Notes: a model not told the origin generated them from the sequence alone. Shown: positions 35,720 to 44,656, numbered from the stretch's first letter. The stretch is DNA of 64,000 bases from JAFDCJ01 sp964527835 (GCA_964527835.1 CAZGNV010000001.1:1-64000), one strand, 5' to 3'. Translations and numbers: made by a program.

Positions 35720-35750
35720 TTGACTTTTTTTGTCGAATGGGTCATATAAG
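35720..35750 (+). promoter_or_regulatory. candidate promoter for the 35874 gene
   Basis: TTGACT at 35720-35725 is followed by CATATA at 35743-35748 (17-base spacing), overlapping TATAAG at 35745-35750. It lies about 125 bases upstream of the ATG. Confidence 0.4.
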
Positions 35751-35873
35751 AGGCGTATTCCGGCAAACCGGTAATTTTCTCCACCTGCATTGACCATTAT
35801 CTTACCGGGTCAACCGAACCCAGTTCTACCCCTCACAGTTCGATGGATCAGCGGACTGAAAAGAAAGGATACC

Positions 35874-36317
35874 ATGAAGCAGAAATACCGTATCTGGAAA
35901 AATGTCGATCAAAAACAATTACATATCGACGAATACGCCGTCACCAGTGCGAACGCCGGCAGACAGAAAACTCCCGGCCTGCAAAGCGAGGATTTTTCCC
36001 TTCTGTGCCAGCAAAGCTATGCTGCGGACGACGTTTCCGACGCAATTTTAAAGGGCAAGGAATCTTTGATTTTTTTGCTGCGCAATGCGCATTTTTTCCC
36101 CACCGGGCTGTACATGGACAAAATTGCCGACCAGGTGATTGCCATGTATGCCCTGCATGGGGAACAGCAGGGCGATCTTGTTCTCGATGACAAGGATGTT
36201 CTTGCAGGCACGCTGGAAAAATCCACTGCAAGCGACGTCGATGAAACGCTGGTTGTCGTGCAACCAGATGAAAAAGTTAAAGATCCGCTTCAACTTGTTG
36301 AAGAGGAAAGCCATTAG
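35874..36317 (+). CDS. conserved-looking hypothetical protein
   Basis: 147 residues, MKQKYRIWKNVDQ at the start, acidic C-terminus (VQPDEKVKDPLQLVEEESH). No signal peptide, membrane segment or known motif. A central helical part (SLIFLLRNAHFFPTGLYMDKIADQVI) looks folded. AAAGGA precedes the ATG, a promoter lies upstream and a strong terminator follows, so expression as a single-gene unit is likely. Stop is UAG. I do not recognise the family. Confidence 0.7.
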   Translation: MKQKYRIWKNVDQKQLHIDEYAVTSANAGRQKTPGLQSEDFSLLCQQSYAADDVSDAILKGKESLIFLLRNAHFFPTGLYMDKIADQVIAMYALHGEQQGDLVLDDKDVLAGTLEKSTASDVDETLVVVQPDEKVKDPLQLVEEESH

Positions 36318-36355
36318 CAGAATTTTGAAAACCCCCGCCGGCTCCAAATTGGACA

Positions 36356-36400
36356 AAAAAAAAGGGCTTTACCTCCGACGGGAGGCAAGGCCCTTTTTAA
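36356..36400. terminator. bidirectional intrinsic terminator
   Basis: AAAGGGC (36361-36367) pairs with GCCCTTT (36390-36396) and CCTCC pairs with GGAGG inside. Runs of A before and T after make it work on both strands, for the plus-strand hypothetical gene and the minus-strand cold-shock gene. Confidence 0.88.
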
Positions 36401-36421
36401 TTTGCATCCGGGCAGCAGCCC

Positions 36422-36622
36422 TCACACGACAGTGACGTTCACCGCACGGGGACCTTTTTGTCCATCTTCAATCTCAAAAGTCACCCGGTCACCCTCATTC
36501 AGGGTTTTAAAACCGGGGGCATTAATTCCTGAATGGTGAACAAATACATCCGGGCCTTCATCCTGCTCGATGAAACCATACCCTTTGCGCTCATTAAACC
36601 ATTTAACGATTCCGTTGGCCAT
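36422..36622 (-). CDS. cold-shock protein, CspA family
   Basis: 66-residue single cold-shock domain with RNP1 KGYGFIEQ and RNP2 VFVHHS. It binds single-stranded RNA and DNA. The mRNA leader may be long: a candidate promoter lies about 290 bases upstream (minus strand -35 TTGCAT at 36939-36944, -10 TATAAT at 36915-36920, 18-base spacing), as is common for csp genes. The 462-base space to the next gene shows no other supported gene. Confidence 0.95.
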   Translation of the reverse strand: MANGIVKWFNERKGYGFIEQDEGPDVFVHHSGINAPGFKTLNEGDRVTFEIEDGQKGPRAVNVTVV

Positions 36623-36914
36623 TGTGGCACCCTCCTTCCTTTAGATTAATCACGGTTCCAAACTTCAGGCCGCCACCTTGGCAAAGGGAACTTTCCTTCA
36701 GCACGAAACCGGGCCGCTAACATACGGCTTTACAAATTCTTGAAATGCGGGAGAAAAATTTAATGGAACAGCTGTGCAGCGTTATCCCATCTCCCGCTGC
36801 TGAGCTTTACTGACTCTTGCGGCCCCTCCCGAACGGCAACCAACATCATCCGGGAGCAATTTGAATCCACAAATCGTCTGCAAGGCATTGACTGTCGCAA
36901 TCACCTTAGATATT

Positions 36915-36944
36915 ATTATATTCATAATATTCATTGGGATGCAA
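36915..36944 (-). promoter_or_regulatory. candidate promoter for the cold-shock gene
   Basis: Read on the minus strand, TTGCAT (36944-36939) and a consensus TATAAT (36920-36915) are 18 bases apart. This would give a ~290-base leader for the csp gene. Confidence 0.4.
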
Positions 36945-37084
36945 GGGAAAATTTTCCTGTCTTCAGCCATGGAAAATTCCCGGGGCCATGGACAGCAGCG
37001 GTTATATTGACGTTATAAATATCTTCAATTTATGGTATACTGGATTATCTTGAAAAGACTTCAAATACCCGGGAGTCGGTCCCC

Positions 37085-37837
37085 ATGGAATATGATTGGG
37101 AATTCAGCCGCAAGATCCGATGCAGTGAAGAAGATCGGCGCCAGTGTCTGAAGTGGGTTGACACGCTTGTATATCTGTCCAAAAGGGCGCGCCGCAACGG
37201 GCTGCTGTCGCTGGTGCAGGAAGCAGAAGAAAGCCCTTCTTTCCTGCTGAGCAAAGGCCTGCAGCTGGTAGTCGACGGCGTAAAACCCGAGGTGGTTAGA
37301 AATATGCTTGAAACCTACATTCTCGTCGGTGACTACCGGGGAAAGCAATTGCTGGAACGCTGTATGATTCTGGAAGGAATTACAGCCATCCAGCAGGGGA
37401 TTCATCCCAAAGTTGTCAAAGAGCTTTTGCTGGCTTTTCTTGGAGAAGACGGCAACCGCCTGTATGAATCCCTGGAAGGAAATAATGATCGCAAAAACCT
37501 GGAAACATTTTATAAAAGAATCGAAAACATTCCAGCTGCAGGATCCCTTGGAAGCCGGCTCGCGCGCATGATTTTAGAACTCAACGATGGCACCATTGAA
37601 CAATTTCTTCTTGAAATCAACACCGGAGACCTGGCCCGGGCCATGAAAATCATGGGCGGAAAAGCCCAAATCAAGCTGTTTACCAGTATGTCCGCAAAAG
37701 CCGCCCATTCCCTGCGTGATGCCCTCGATGATCTTCAAGAGTCGGACGAATCTGAAATCATTGAAGCCGCTCAGGCGGTGCTTGAAATTCTGGCCGCCTT
37801 GCAGCAACACGATGTCCTGGCACCCCCGGATTTTTAG
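37085..37837 (+). CDS. soluble protein resembling MotA cytoplasmic domain joined to a FliG-C-like domain
   Basis: 250 residues without membrane segments. Residues about 24-115 read like the cytoplasmic part of MotA (YLSKRARRNGLLSLVQEAE, then LSKGLQLVVDGVKPEVVRNML). Residues about 185-245 read like the C-terminal FliG domain (AMKIMGGKAQIKLFTSMSAKA, then AAHSLRDAL and EIIEAAQAVLEIL). Both are motor-switch partners, so a fusion of stator and rotor interface modules without the channel is striking. No other flagellar gene lies near. The assignment rests on pattern similarity by eye. Stop is UAG; TTGACG-N18-TATGGT at 37007-37036 is a possible promoter. Confidence 0.65.
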   Translation: MEYDWEFSRKIRCSEEDRRQCLKWVDTLVYLSKRARRNGLLSLVQEAEESPSFLLSKGLQLVVDGVKPEVVRNMLETYILVGDYRGKQLLERCMILEGITAIQQGIHPKVVKELLLAFLGEDGNRLYESLEGNNDRKNLETFYKRIENIPAAGSLGSRLARMILELNDGTIEQFLLEINTGDLARAMKIMGGKAQIKLFTSMSAKAAHSLRDALDDLQESDESEIIEAAQAVLEILAALQQHDVLAPPDF

Positions 37838-37898
37838 GACCGATATCGGCCTTGCCTGTTGCAAAAAGCTCCCCAGCTGCTATACTTGACCCTAACAT

Positions 37899-37957
37899 TG
37901 ATGAAGCCGTAAAAAGTCGATTTTCTCGCTCCGCAAGCCTTTTCGGGAGCGGTGAGG
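37899..37957. repeat. dispersed palindromic repeat, right-arm copy upstream of lptA
   Basis: TTGATGAAGCCGTAAAAAGTC, then GATTTTCTCGCTCCGCAAGCC and TTTTCGGGAGCGGTGAGGG. The terminal GAGGG lies 7 bases before the lptA ATG and so appears to serve as its ribosome-binding site. Confidence 0.8.
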
Positions 37958-37963
37958 GCATTG

Positions 37964-38605
37964 ATGAAAAAATCTGGTGCGAATTTGAACAAGAACTTGG
38001 CAAGGCGCAGGCCGATACCGGCCGTGCACGGCTTTTTGGGCGTACTTGTGTTGATGGTTGCCTCGCTGTGGATGGCGGCGCCTGTTTGCACTGCTGGCGA
38101 GGCCCCAACCGGTGACACTGAGAAGGCTTCGAATGCACAGCCCATCCAGATTACTGCTGAACAGCTGATTTCCGATAACGAAAAAAAGTATGCCGAATTC
38201 AGCGGCTCTGTCCGCGCAATCCAGGGCAGCTTCGTGATCACCTCTGACAAGCTGCGGATATATTATGAAGGGGAACTGCTCCAATCCGATGGGAAAAAAA
38301 AACAGGGTCAGCAGGGGTTGCTGCAAAAAATAGTTGCCAGCGGCAATGTCAAAATTAACACCGACCAGTATCACGCTGAAGCCGAACAAGCGGTTTATGA
38401 CACCCGGTCGATGACCATCGTTTTGAGCGGCAAAAACTCAACGGTCATCAGCGGGAAAAATTCAATCACCGGGTCAAAAATCACCCTCTATCGCAGACAG
38501 CAACGCATCAAGGTGGAGGGCAGCGGCCAGAACCGCATCAAGGCCATCTTTTATTCAAAAGGCGAATCGCTCGATGCGATCAAACTGGAAGATGATGATC
38601 AATAG
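37964..38605 (+). CDS. lptA: LptA/OstA-type lipopolysaccharide transport protein
   Basis: Periplasmic bridge protein for LPS export. From the ATG at 37964 there is an N-terminal basic stretch and signal segment (VHGFLGVLVLMVASLWMAA), then an OstA-type beta-jellyroll: PIQITAEQLISDNEKKYAEF, GSVRAIQGSFVITSDKLRIYY, with GLLQKIVASGNVKI. 213 residues is somewhat longer than E. coli LptA. lptB, lptC and kdsC are not beside it. Its start lies at the edge of a dispersed repeat. Stop is UAG. Confidence 0.88.
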   Translation: MKKSGANLNKNLARRRPIPAVHGFLGVLVLMVASLWMAAPVCTAGEAPTGDTEKASNAQPIQITAEQLISDNEKKYAEFSGSVRAIQGSFVITSDKLRIYYEGELLQSDGKKKQGQQGLLQKIVASGNVKINTDQYHAEAEQAVYDTRSMTIVLSGKNSTVISGKNSITGSKITLYRRQQRIKVEGSGQNRIKAIFYSKGESLDAIKLEDDDQ

Positions 38606-38614
38606 CACCGGCAG

Positions 38615-38890
38615 CTACTTTCCGTTGCGCAATCGCTCCAGTTTCTTGAGCTTGTCGTATTTGAGCATCAGCTCAAACCATTGCTCGAACAGCGGTGCGA
38701 GCCGTGCCGCTGACTTGCCTGCGCGGTGGGCGACCTTTTTTTCGGCTTCGGCCAAAGCCAGCACCAGGTCCTGCCGCCGGGGCTCTCGCTGCACCAGCTC
38801 GCGGTAGATTTCAACTGCCTTGGACCAGTGACCCTGCTGGGCATAAACCCTGGCCATGGTTTCAGTGTAAATATCGACATCCGGATTCAT
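38615..38890 (-). CDS. small TPR protein
   Basis: 91 residues with at least one tetratricopeptide unit (YTETMARVYAQQGHWSKAVEIY) followed by a partial second (LVLALAEAEKKV) and a charged helical tail. It probably mediates protein contacts. It is 3' of ftsB (4-base overlap), so it may act in cell division, by context only. Stop is UAG; it converges with lptA 9 bases away. Confidence 0.75.
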   Translation of the reverse strand: MNPDVDIYTETMARVYAQQGHWSKAVEIYRELVQREPRRQDLVLALAEAEKKVAHRAGKSAARLAPLFEQWFELMLKYDKLKKLERLRNGK

Positions 38891-39192
38891 TTTGAAGCCT
38901 TCTTTCCAGAACGCTGGCGGGGCTTTACAATCACTTCATCCTTTCCAACCATGCCCAACTCGCGTCGGGCCACGCTTTCAATATACTGGGGGTCATGCTT
39001 GAGCCGGTCGATTTCAACGCTCATGGCGCGGTTTTCCCGGTTAAGATGGCGGTTTTCTTCCACCAGTCGATCCCGCTCGGCCTTTAACAGTTTCAGATCC
39101 ATCAGTCCGTGCTCGCTGACAATAATGAAAAAAAACAGGGCCGCGAGCAGCAGCAGGGCCACCGACAATCCAACCCTTTGTCTTGTCGTCAT
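38887..39192 (-). CDS. ftsB: septum formation protein FtsB/DivIC
   Basis: 101 residues: one membrane segment (about 8-27), then a coiled coil (LKLLKAERDRLVEENRHLNR) and the family end HDPQYIESVARRELGMV. The basic tail (KPRQRSGKKASK) is unusual but harmless. It shares one base with the murJ stop, so division and peptidoglycan lipid II export are coupled in one transcript. Confidence 0.9.
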   Translation of the reverse strand: MTTRQRVGLSVALLLLAALFFFIIVSEHGLMDLKLLKAERDRLVEENRHLNRENRAMSVEIDRLKHDPQYIESVARRELGMVGKDEVIVKPRQRSGKKASK

Positions 39193-40754
39193 TATTGACC
39201 GATCCCCTTCCTCAGTTGAGCCAGCACACTGATTAATTCCGGCGTTCTAACAGCATATGAGAACCCTCCGTAGATAACCAGCCCGGCGGCCACGCAACCG
39301 GCAACCCCTACCGCGAGGGCGGCCATACTCTGGTTCGTTGCCGGCACCATCAGACGCGCCGCCGCCCACACCCCCAGTCCCATTAAGGCAGAACCGGTCA
39401 GCGTTATGACCATCGATCGCAAAATCCCGCCATATTGCAAGGTCTTCAGCCGTCGGCGCAAGGCCTGAAGCAAAAGCCCCAGATTCAGCATCGAGGCCAA
39501 TGAGGTCGCCAGGGCCAGACCGCAATGTCCCAAGGGATTCATCAGCACCACTGCCAGCACAATGTTGACCGCGATGGAGACCGCTGCCGTCTTTACGGGG
39601 GTGCGCGTGTCCTGAAGCGCAAAAAAAGTGGACGCCACGATTCGAACCGCCGAAAAGGCCCATAGACCTAAAGCATAATATAAAAGCGCCTCTGCCGTCA
39701 ACCGGGTGGCCCGGGCATCGAATTGTCCGCGCTGAAACAACAGCCGTACAATGGGTTCGCGCAGCACAATCAGTCCCACCATGGCAGGAATCGAAATAAA
39801 CAGGACCAGTTTCATTGTGTGGGCGAAAGTGTCCTGCAACGCCTCGTGGTCACCGGCCGCTGCCTGCCGGGAAAAACTGGGCAAAACAGCCGTGGCGGTG
39901 GCGATGGCAAAAACCCCGAGGGGCAGTTGCACCAGGCGGTCGGCAAAATAAAGGGCGCTGATGCTGCCTTCCGGCAGCATAGACGCCAGCAGGGTTCCGA
40001 TAACGATGCTGATCTGGTACACGGCGCCGCCAAGAATCACCGGTGGCATCAGGGTCCCGATTTTCTTCAATCCCGGATGAAGCAGTTTGGCTGGCTGCCA
40101 GAACCGGAATCCCAGCCGCACCAAAACCGGCAGCTGCAGTGACAGCTGCAGGATCCCTCCAATCAGCACGCCCCCGGCAAGCCCAATGACCGGTCGCTCC
40201 ATATGGGGGCAGACCAGCAGCACAGCGCCGATTATGGCAATGTTGAGCAGCACGGGAGCCAGCGCCGGGGCTGCAAAACGCCCAAGAACATTTAAAATCC
40301 CCATGCAAAGGGACACCATCCCGATAAAAAAGACGTAAGGAAACATCAGCCGGGTCAGGGTGACGGTCAGCATAAATTTGTCAGCCTCAAAACCTGGGGC
40401 AATCGCACGCACAATCCAGGGCGCCAGCATGATCCCACCCACGGTTGCCAGGACCAGCAACAATGCCAGCAGCCGGAAAGCCGAACGTGCCAGCGCAAAG
40501 GCTTCGGGCCGTCCCCGGTTGATTGTATAATCAGTGAAAACAGGCACAAAAGCGGCACTCAAGGAGCCCTCGGCAAAAAGCCGCCTGAGCAAATTCGGGA
40601 TTCGAAAAGCCGCGATAAACGCATCGGTATTGAAACCGGCACCGAAGTACCAGGCAATCGCAACGTCGCGCCCAAATCCGAACAGGCGGCTGAGCATTGT
40701 GGCCGTTCCAACGACACCGGCGGCTTTTATCACCCGCATATTTTCAGACACCAT
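39192..40754 (-). CDS. murJ: lipid II flippase MurJ
   Basis: Integral membrane flippase of the MOP superfamily, 520 residues and about 14 hydrophobic segments. MLSRLFGFGRDVAIAWYFG and the FRIPNLLRRLFAEGSLSAAF segment are MurJ signatures. The start at 40754 (MVSENM) could also be the ATG 15 bases later. It is divergent from rpsT, the classical murJ/rpsT arrangement. Confidence 0.96.
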   Translation of the reverse strand: MVSENMRVIKAAGVVGTATMLSRLFGFGRDVAIAWYFGAGFNTDAFIAAFRIPNLLRRLFAEGSLSAAFVPVFTDYTINRGRPEAFALARSAFRLLALLLVLATVGGIMLAPWIVRAIAPGFEADKFMLTVTLTRLMFPYVFFIGMVSLCMGILNVLGRFAAPALAPVLLNIAIIGAVLLVCPHMERPVIGLAGGVLIGGILQLSLQLPVLVRLGFRFWQPAKLLHPGLKKIGTLMPPVILGGAVYQISIVIGTLLASMLPEGSISALYFADRLVQLPLGVFAIATATAVLPSFSRQAAAGDHEALQDTFAHTMKLVLFISIPAMVGLIVLREPIVRLLFQRGQFDARATRLTAEALLYYALGLWAFSAVRIVASTFFALQDTRTPVKTAAVSIAVNIVLAVVLMNPLGHCGLALATSLASMLNLGLLLQALRRRLKTLQYGGILRSMVITLTGSALMGLGVWAAARLMVPATNQSMAALAVGVAGCVAAGLVIYGGFSYAVRTPELISVLAQLRKGIGQ

Positions 40755-40776
40755 CGCATTTTCTCGTTAAATTATC

Positions 40777-40805
40777 TTGACAGCACTGGTTCAATATAAT
40801 ATTAA
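40777..40805 (+). promoter_or_regulatory. promoter of rpsT
   Basis: Consensus -35 TTGACA at 40777-40782 and TATTAA at 40800-40805 with 17-base spacing, about 45 bases upstream of the rpsT start. Confidence 0.5.
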
Positions 40806-40849
40806 AGAAAATTTAAATCAAATTATCGAATGGAAAGGGGTAACTGACG

Positions 40850-41116
40850 TTGGCAAATCACAAATCAGCATTAAAGCGCGCTCGGCAGAACGAAACGAGA
40901 CGTTTACGCAATAAGGCGGTCAAAACAAGGGTAAAAAACGTTGTGAAGGAAGTGCGTCTTGCGGCGGCTGAAGCCACCGTTGAGCAAAAGCAGATGACCC
41001 TCAAGGCCGCCCAGGCGACCATTGACAAGGCTGCCAAAAAAGGAGTCATCCACAAAAAAACGGCCGCCCGCAAAATTTCCCGCCTGACAAAACGGCTCAA
41101 CGCCGCTGGCGCCTGA
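40850..41116 (+). CDS. rpsT: 30S ribosomal protein S20
   Basis: 88 residues, MANHKSALKRARQNETRRLRN with the lysine/arginine-rich helical bundle typical of S20. The start is TTG at 40850, with AAAGGGG upstream; non-AUG starts are known for rpsT and are linked to its own translational control. A strong terminator follows. Confidence 0.97.
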   Translation: MANHKSALKRARQNETRRLRNKAVKTRVKNVVKEVRLAAAEATVEQKQMTLKAAQATIDKAAKKGVIHKKTAARKISRLTKRLNAAGA

Positions 41117-41136
41117 ACCGGCGGCGGTCAGTCATT

Positions 41137-41175
41137 GCGGGTTGCGCTCATCTATAGCTGCAACCCGCTTTTTTA
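41137..41175 (+). terminator. intrinsic terminator of rpsT
   Basis: GCGGGTTGC (41137-41145) pairs with GCAACCCGC (41160-41168), followed by TTTTTTATT. Confidence 0.92.
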
Positions 41176-41216
41176 TTCCCGCCAGCTCCTATAAAGTGGT
41201 TGCAAAACCTCAGATT

Positions 41217-41735
41217 CTAAAAATCATCGGTCAGCCGACTGTAGGCCCGTTCGGCCAGCCGCCGTGCAATCAGGGCGATGGCGATATTTTTATTGCGGTT
41301 ATTATCCAGATTGTTATCTGAAACATCATAGGCCTGACGGTCTGAAAGTCCCTTGGCCATCCAGATCACCTCACCTGTCAGCGTGACCAGCTTTAAATCG
41401 ATGGTCAGGATAACTTCCCGCTGATTGGCCACCTCCGTTTTGACCCGGGAGATGGTCTTGGAATTGACCTTTGCAATGTTTCCCTTTAACACGGCATCAG
41501 CTTTTTCAGGAGTGCTCACAAGACTGCGTTCGCGTTGCCGGGTGAACTCAACGATCAGCTGGTTGGTGACAATGCGCTCGATGCCGGTCTGGGAAGTCGG
41601 ATTCTTGAGCACTTCAATGTAGATCTTGCCCACCCCCTCGGGCAGCTCCCCCGTACCGGCGAACCGGTAGCCACAGGCGGCCACCCCGAGCACCACCAGC
41701 CAAAACAGAACCGTATTTCTGATATTGAAGGTCAT
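41217..41735 (-). CDS. lptE: LPS-assembly lipoprotein LptE
   Basis: 172 residues with signal peptide and lipobox (GVAACGYRF; Cys about residue 21). LPEGVGKIYIEVLKNPTSQTGIE and VTNQLIVEFTRQRE are the LptE pattern. It plugs and supports LptD at the outer membrane. It follows leuS, the usual leuS-lptE order. Stop is UAG. Confidence 0.9.
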   Translation of the reverse strand: MTFNIRNTVLFWLVVLGVAACGYRFAGTGELPEGVGKIYIEVLKNPTSQTGIERIVTNQLIVEFTRQRERSLVSTPEKADAVLKGNIAKVNSKTISRVKTEVANQREVILTIDLKLVTLTGEVIWMAKGLSDRQAYDVSDNNLDNNRNKNIAIALIARRLAERAYSRLTDDF

Positions 41736-41763
41736 CTACTCTGCCTGTCGCAAGGATCCGTCA

Positions 41764-41846
41764 TTTCCCAGCGCCCTGCACCTTGTCCCCTGCACCTGGT
41801 ACCCTGCACCCTGCACCTTGTACCTGCACCCTGCACCTGTACCTTT
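41764..41846. repeat. degenerate tandem repeat of CCTGCACC units
   Basis: The leuS-lptE spacer consists almost entirely of CCCTGCACC / CCTTGT / GGTACC words (CCTGCACC at least five times). It abuts the leuS stop. It looks like a minisatellite; copy number may vary between strains. Confidence 0.75.
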
Positions 41847-44438
41847 TCAAACCACGACATTCACCAGCCTGTTTTTAACCACAATCACTTTTTTAACGGG
41901 TTTGTCCCTGACGAATTTTTGAATTTTTTCATCGGCCAGCGCCATTGCGCGCAACTGGTCCTCATCGGTGTCCATTGCCGCCTGAAAACGGCTGCGCAGC
42001 TTGCCGTTGACCTGGACGACGATCAGCACCTGTTCCGTTTCCAAGGCATCCTCCCGATGGACGGGCCAGGAGGCGCAGACGATGCTGGAGCGATGCCCCA
42101 AGGCCTCCCACAGCTCCTCACAAAAATGCGGCACAAAAGGGGACAGCAGCAATATCAGTGTTTCCATGGCAAAGCGCATCACCGGCAGCAGACCGTTTCG
42201 GTCCGATGCCAGGTCAGTGGAGTTGATGGTATTGAACAGCTCCATGATGGCGCTGATGGCCGTGTTGAAGTGAAAGCGGTTTTCGATATCCCGGGTGACC
42301 CGGAAAATGGTCTGGTGGGCCTTGCGATACAGCTCCTTTTCGGAGTCCTCCAGCCTGTCGAGCGGGCCGTCATAGGGCACCGTGTCCTTGATCGATTCCA
42401 TGATTTCGGCGGCAAAACGCCAGATCCGGTTCAAAAAGCGCGAACCGCCCTCCACCCCCTGGTCGCTCCATTCCAGGTCCCGTTCGGGGGGAGCAGCAAA
42501 AAGGCAGAATAGACGGGTGGTGTCTGCGCCGTACCTGTCCAGCAAGACATTGGGATCAATGACGTTCTTTTTCGATTTGGACATTTTTTCAACGCGACCG
42601 ACCGCCACGGGTTGGCCGCATTTGGTGCACACGCGTCCGTGATCGTTGTCTTCGACCTCTTCCGGCAGCAAAAATCCATGCTGCGGGCACGACACGGTTT
42701 CCTTGCATACCATGCCCTGGGTCAGCAGGTTGGTAAACGGTTCTTTGAATTTGACCAGCCCCGCATCATGCAGCACCCGGGTGTAAAAACGCGAGTAAAG
42801 CAGGTGTAAAATGGCATGCTCCACCCCGCCGATGTACTGGTCCACCGGCATCCAGTAATCAACCGCGGCTTTTTCAAACATCTGGGTGTCGCACTGCGGG
42901 CTGCAGTAGCGCTCAAAATACCAGGAAGATTCCACGAAGGTGTCCATGGTGTCGGTTTCGCGCCGGGCGCCGGGATTGCCGCAACGCGGACAGGCGACCT
43001 CGACGAATTGCGCAATCTCCGGCAGCGGTGATTTGCCCCCTTCCGGCAGGTCCACATCTTCGGGCAGGATCACCGGCAGATCCTTTTCGGGTACCGGTAC
43101 GATGCCGCAGCTGTCACAGTGAATCATGGGGATCGGTGCCCCCCAGTACCGCTGGCGGGAAATGCCCCAATCCCGCAGCCGGTAGCTGACAGTGCGTTTT
43201 CCCAGGTTGTTCTTTTCCAGGAAGGCGGCAATTTCCTCCAGGGCCTTGCGATTGTCCATGCCGTCAAAGGGCCCGGAGTTGACCATCACCCCTTCGTCCA
43301 CATATGCTTCGGTCATGGTGGCAGGATCCAGTTGACCGTCAACCGGCTTTACGACCACGACGATGTCCAGCCCATATTTGCGGGCGAAATCGAAATCACG
43401 CTGATCATGGGCCGGCACCGCCATCACGGCCCCGGTGCCGTATTCCATCAGCGCAAAATTAGCCGTGTATATCGGCATGCGTCTTTTGCTCAGGGGGTTG
43501 ATACAATGGGCTCCGATGAAAACACCCTCCTTCTCGTAATTTTCGATGGTGCGCGCAGTTCGCTCCTGCCGGGCAATACGCTCGACAAACCGCTGCACCG
43601 TTTCCTGCTGGTCGGTACCGTTGCTGAGCTTTTGCACCAGTGGATGCTCAGGTGCCAGGCACATGAAAGTCGCCCCGAACACCGTGTCTTGGCGTGTCGT
43701 AAAAACCGGAATCACCTCATCGCAGTTTTCCACCGCAAACCGGATCTCGGCCCCAACGCTTTTGCCGATCCAGTTTTTTTGCATGGTAACGACTTTTTCG
43801 GGCCAACCCGGCAGTTGATCACAATGCTGCAGCAAATCTTCGGCATAATCGGTTATTTTGAAAAACCATTGCCACAGTTTTTTCTGCTGGACCTGCTCGC
43901 CGCAGCGCCAGCATAATCCGGCCTCCACCTGTTCATTGGCCAGAACCGTCTGGCAGTCCTCGCACCAGTTGACAAACGATTCCTTGCGATAGGCCATCCC
44001 TTGTTCATACATCTTTAAAAACAGCCACTGTTCCCAGCGGTAATATTCGGGTCTGCAGGTGGCCAGCTCCCGCTGCCAGTCGTAACTGAAACCCAGCCGT
44101 TTGAGCTGGGCCCGCATGGCATCGATGTTGGCATAGGTCCAGCGAGCCGGATGGGTCTTGTTGGCGATGGCGGCGTTTTCAGCCGGCATGCCAAAAGCAT
44201 CCCACCCCATGGGATGCAGGACATTGAATCCGCGCATGCGTTTGTAACGCGCCACCACGTCGCCAATGGTGTAGTTGCGCACATGGCCCATGTGGATATT
44301 GCCGGAGGGATAGGGAAACATTTCCAGCAGGTAATATTTCGGCCGTTGCGGTTCCTCAACGGCCTTGAACAAATCCGCGTCCTCCCAGCGCCGCTGCCAT
44401 TTGATTTCGATCGTCTCGGGATTGTATTTCACATCCAT
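41847..44438 (-). CDS. leuS: leucyl-tRNA synthetase
   Basis: Class Ia synthetase of 863 residues. The HIGH-type motif is FPYPSGNIHMGHVRN, and KMSKSKKNV the second catalytic motif. The large CP1 editing insertion has TGAVMAVPAHDQRDF. A zinc-finger-like insertion has paired cysteines. The start at 44438 (MDVKYNPETIE) is the usual one; an in-frame ATG at 44456 is possible. It opens the leuS-lptE pair. Confidence 0.97.
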   Translation of the reverse strand: MDVKYNPETIEIKWQRRWEDADLFKAVEEPQRPKYYLLEMFPYPSGNIHMGHVRNYTIGDVVARYKRMRGFNVLHPMGWDAFGMPAENAAIANKTHPARWTYANIDAMRAQLKRLGFSYDWQRELATCRPEYYRWEQWLFLKMYEQGMAYRKESFVNWCEDCQTVLANEQVEAGLCWRCGEQVQQKKLWQWFFKITDYAEDLLQHCDQLPGWPEKVVTMQKNWIGKSVGAEIRFAVENCDEVIPVFTTRQDTVFGATFMCLAPEHPLVQKLSNGTDQQETVQRFVERIARQERTARTIENYEKEGVFIGAHCINPLSKRRMPIYTANFALMEYGTGAVMAVPAHDQRDFDFARKYGLDIVVVVKPVDGQLDPATMTEAYVDEGVMVNSGPFDGMDNRKALEEIAAFLEKNNLGKRTVSYRLRDWGISRQRYWGAPIPMIHCDSCGIVPVPEKDLPVILPEDVDLPEGGKSPLPEIAQFVEVACPRCGNPGARRETDTMDTFVESSWYFERYCSPQCDTQMFEKAAVDYWMPVDQYIGGVEHAILHLLYSRFYTRVLHDAGLVKFKEPFTNLLTQGMVCKETVSCPQHGFLLPEEVEDNDHGRVCTKCGQPVAVGRVEKMSKSKKNVIDPNVLLDRYGADTTRLFCLFAAPPERDLEWSDQGVEGGSRFLNRIWRFAAEIMESIKDTVPYDGPLDRLEDSEKELYRKAHQTIFRVTRDIENRFHFNTAISAIMELFNTINSTDLASDRNGLLPVMRFAMETLILLLSPFVPHFCEELWEALGHRSSIVCASWPVHREDALETEQVLIVVQVNGKLRSRFQAAMDTDEDQLRAMALADEKIQKFVRDKPVKKVIVVKNRLVNVVV

Positions 44439-44566
44439 TGATTCCAATTTCCTCATTAAGATTTTAACCTTGACCGTAGGCGAAACACACCATCGTCCAT
44501 GCCACAAAACAATCCAAATAGCAAGCCGCCGGGTTTGCCCGTTGTCAGCGAACGCCAGAAACTGTT

Positions 44567-44595
44567 TGACTTGTCGCTGACAATTTCGTATTTGA
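44567..44595 (+). promoter_or_regulatory. candidate promoter of rng
   Basis: TTGACT (44567-44572) and TATTTG (44590-44595) with 17-base spacing, about 60 bases upstream of the rng ATG, in the divergent leuS-rng space. Confidence 0.35.
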
Positions 44596-44656
44596 TGCTG
44601 GCTGACTTCTCGCCAACACTATATATTATCACCAATCTTGCAAAGGTAAAAGGTTT

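Noticed and set aside
35522..35797. 91-codon minus-strand open frame between khpA and the 35874 gene
   Set aside because: Arginine-rich, no start signal, and it overlaps the candidate promoter of the next gene.
36782..36970. 62-codon minus-strand open frame upstream of the cold-shock gene
   Set aside because: It covers the likely csp promoter, has no ribosome-binding site and no family resemblance.
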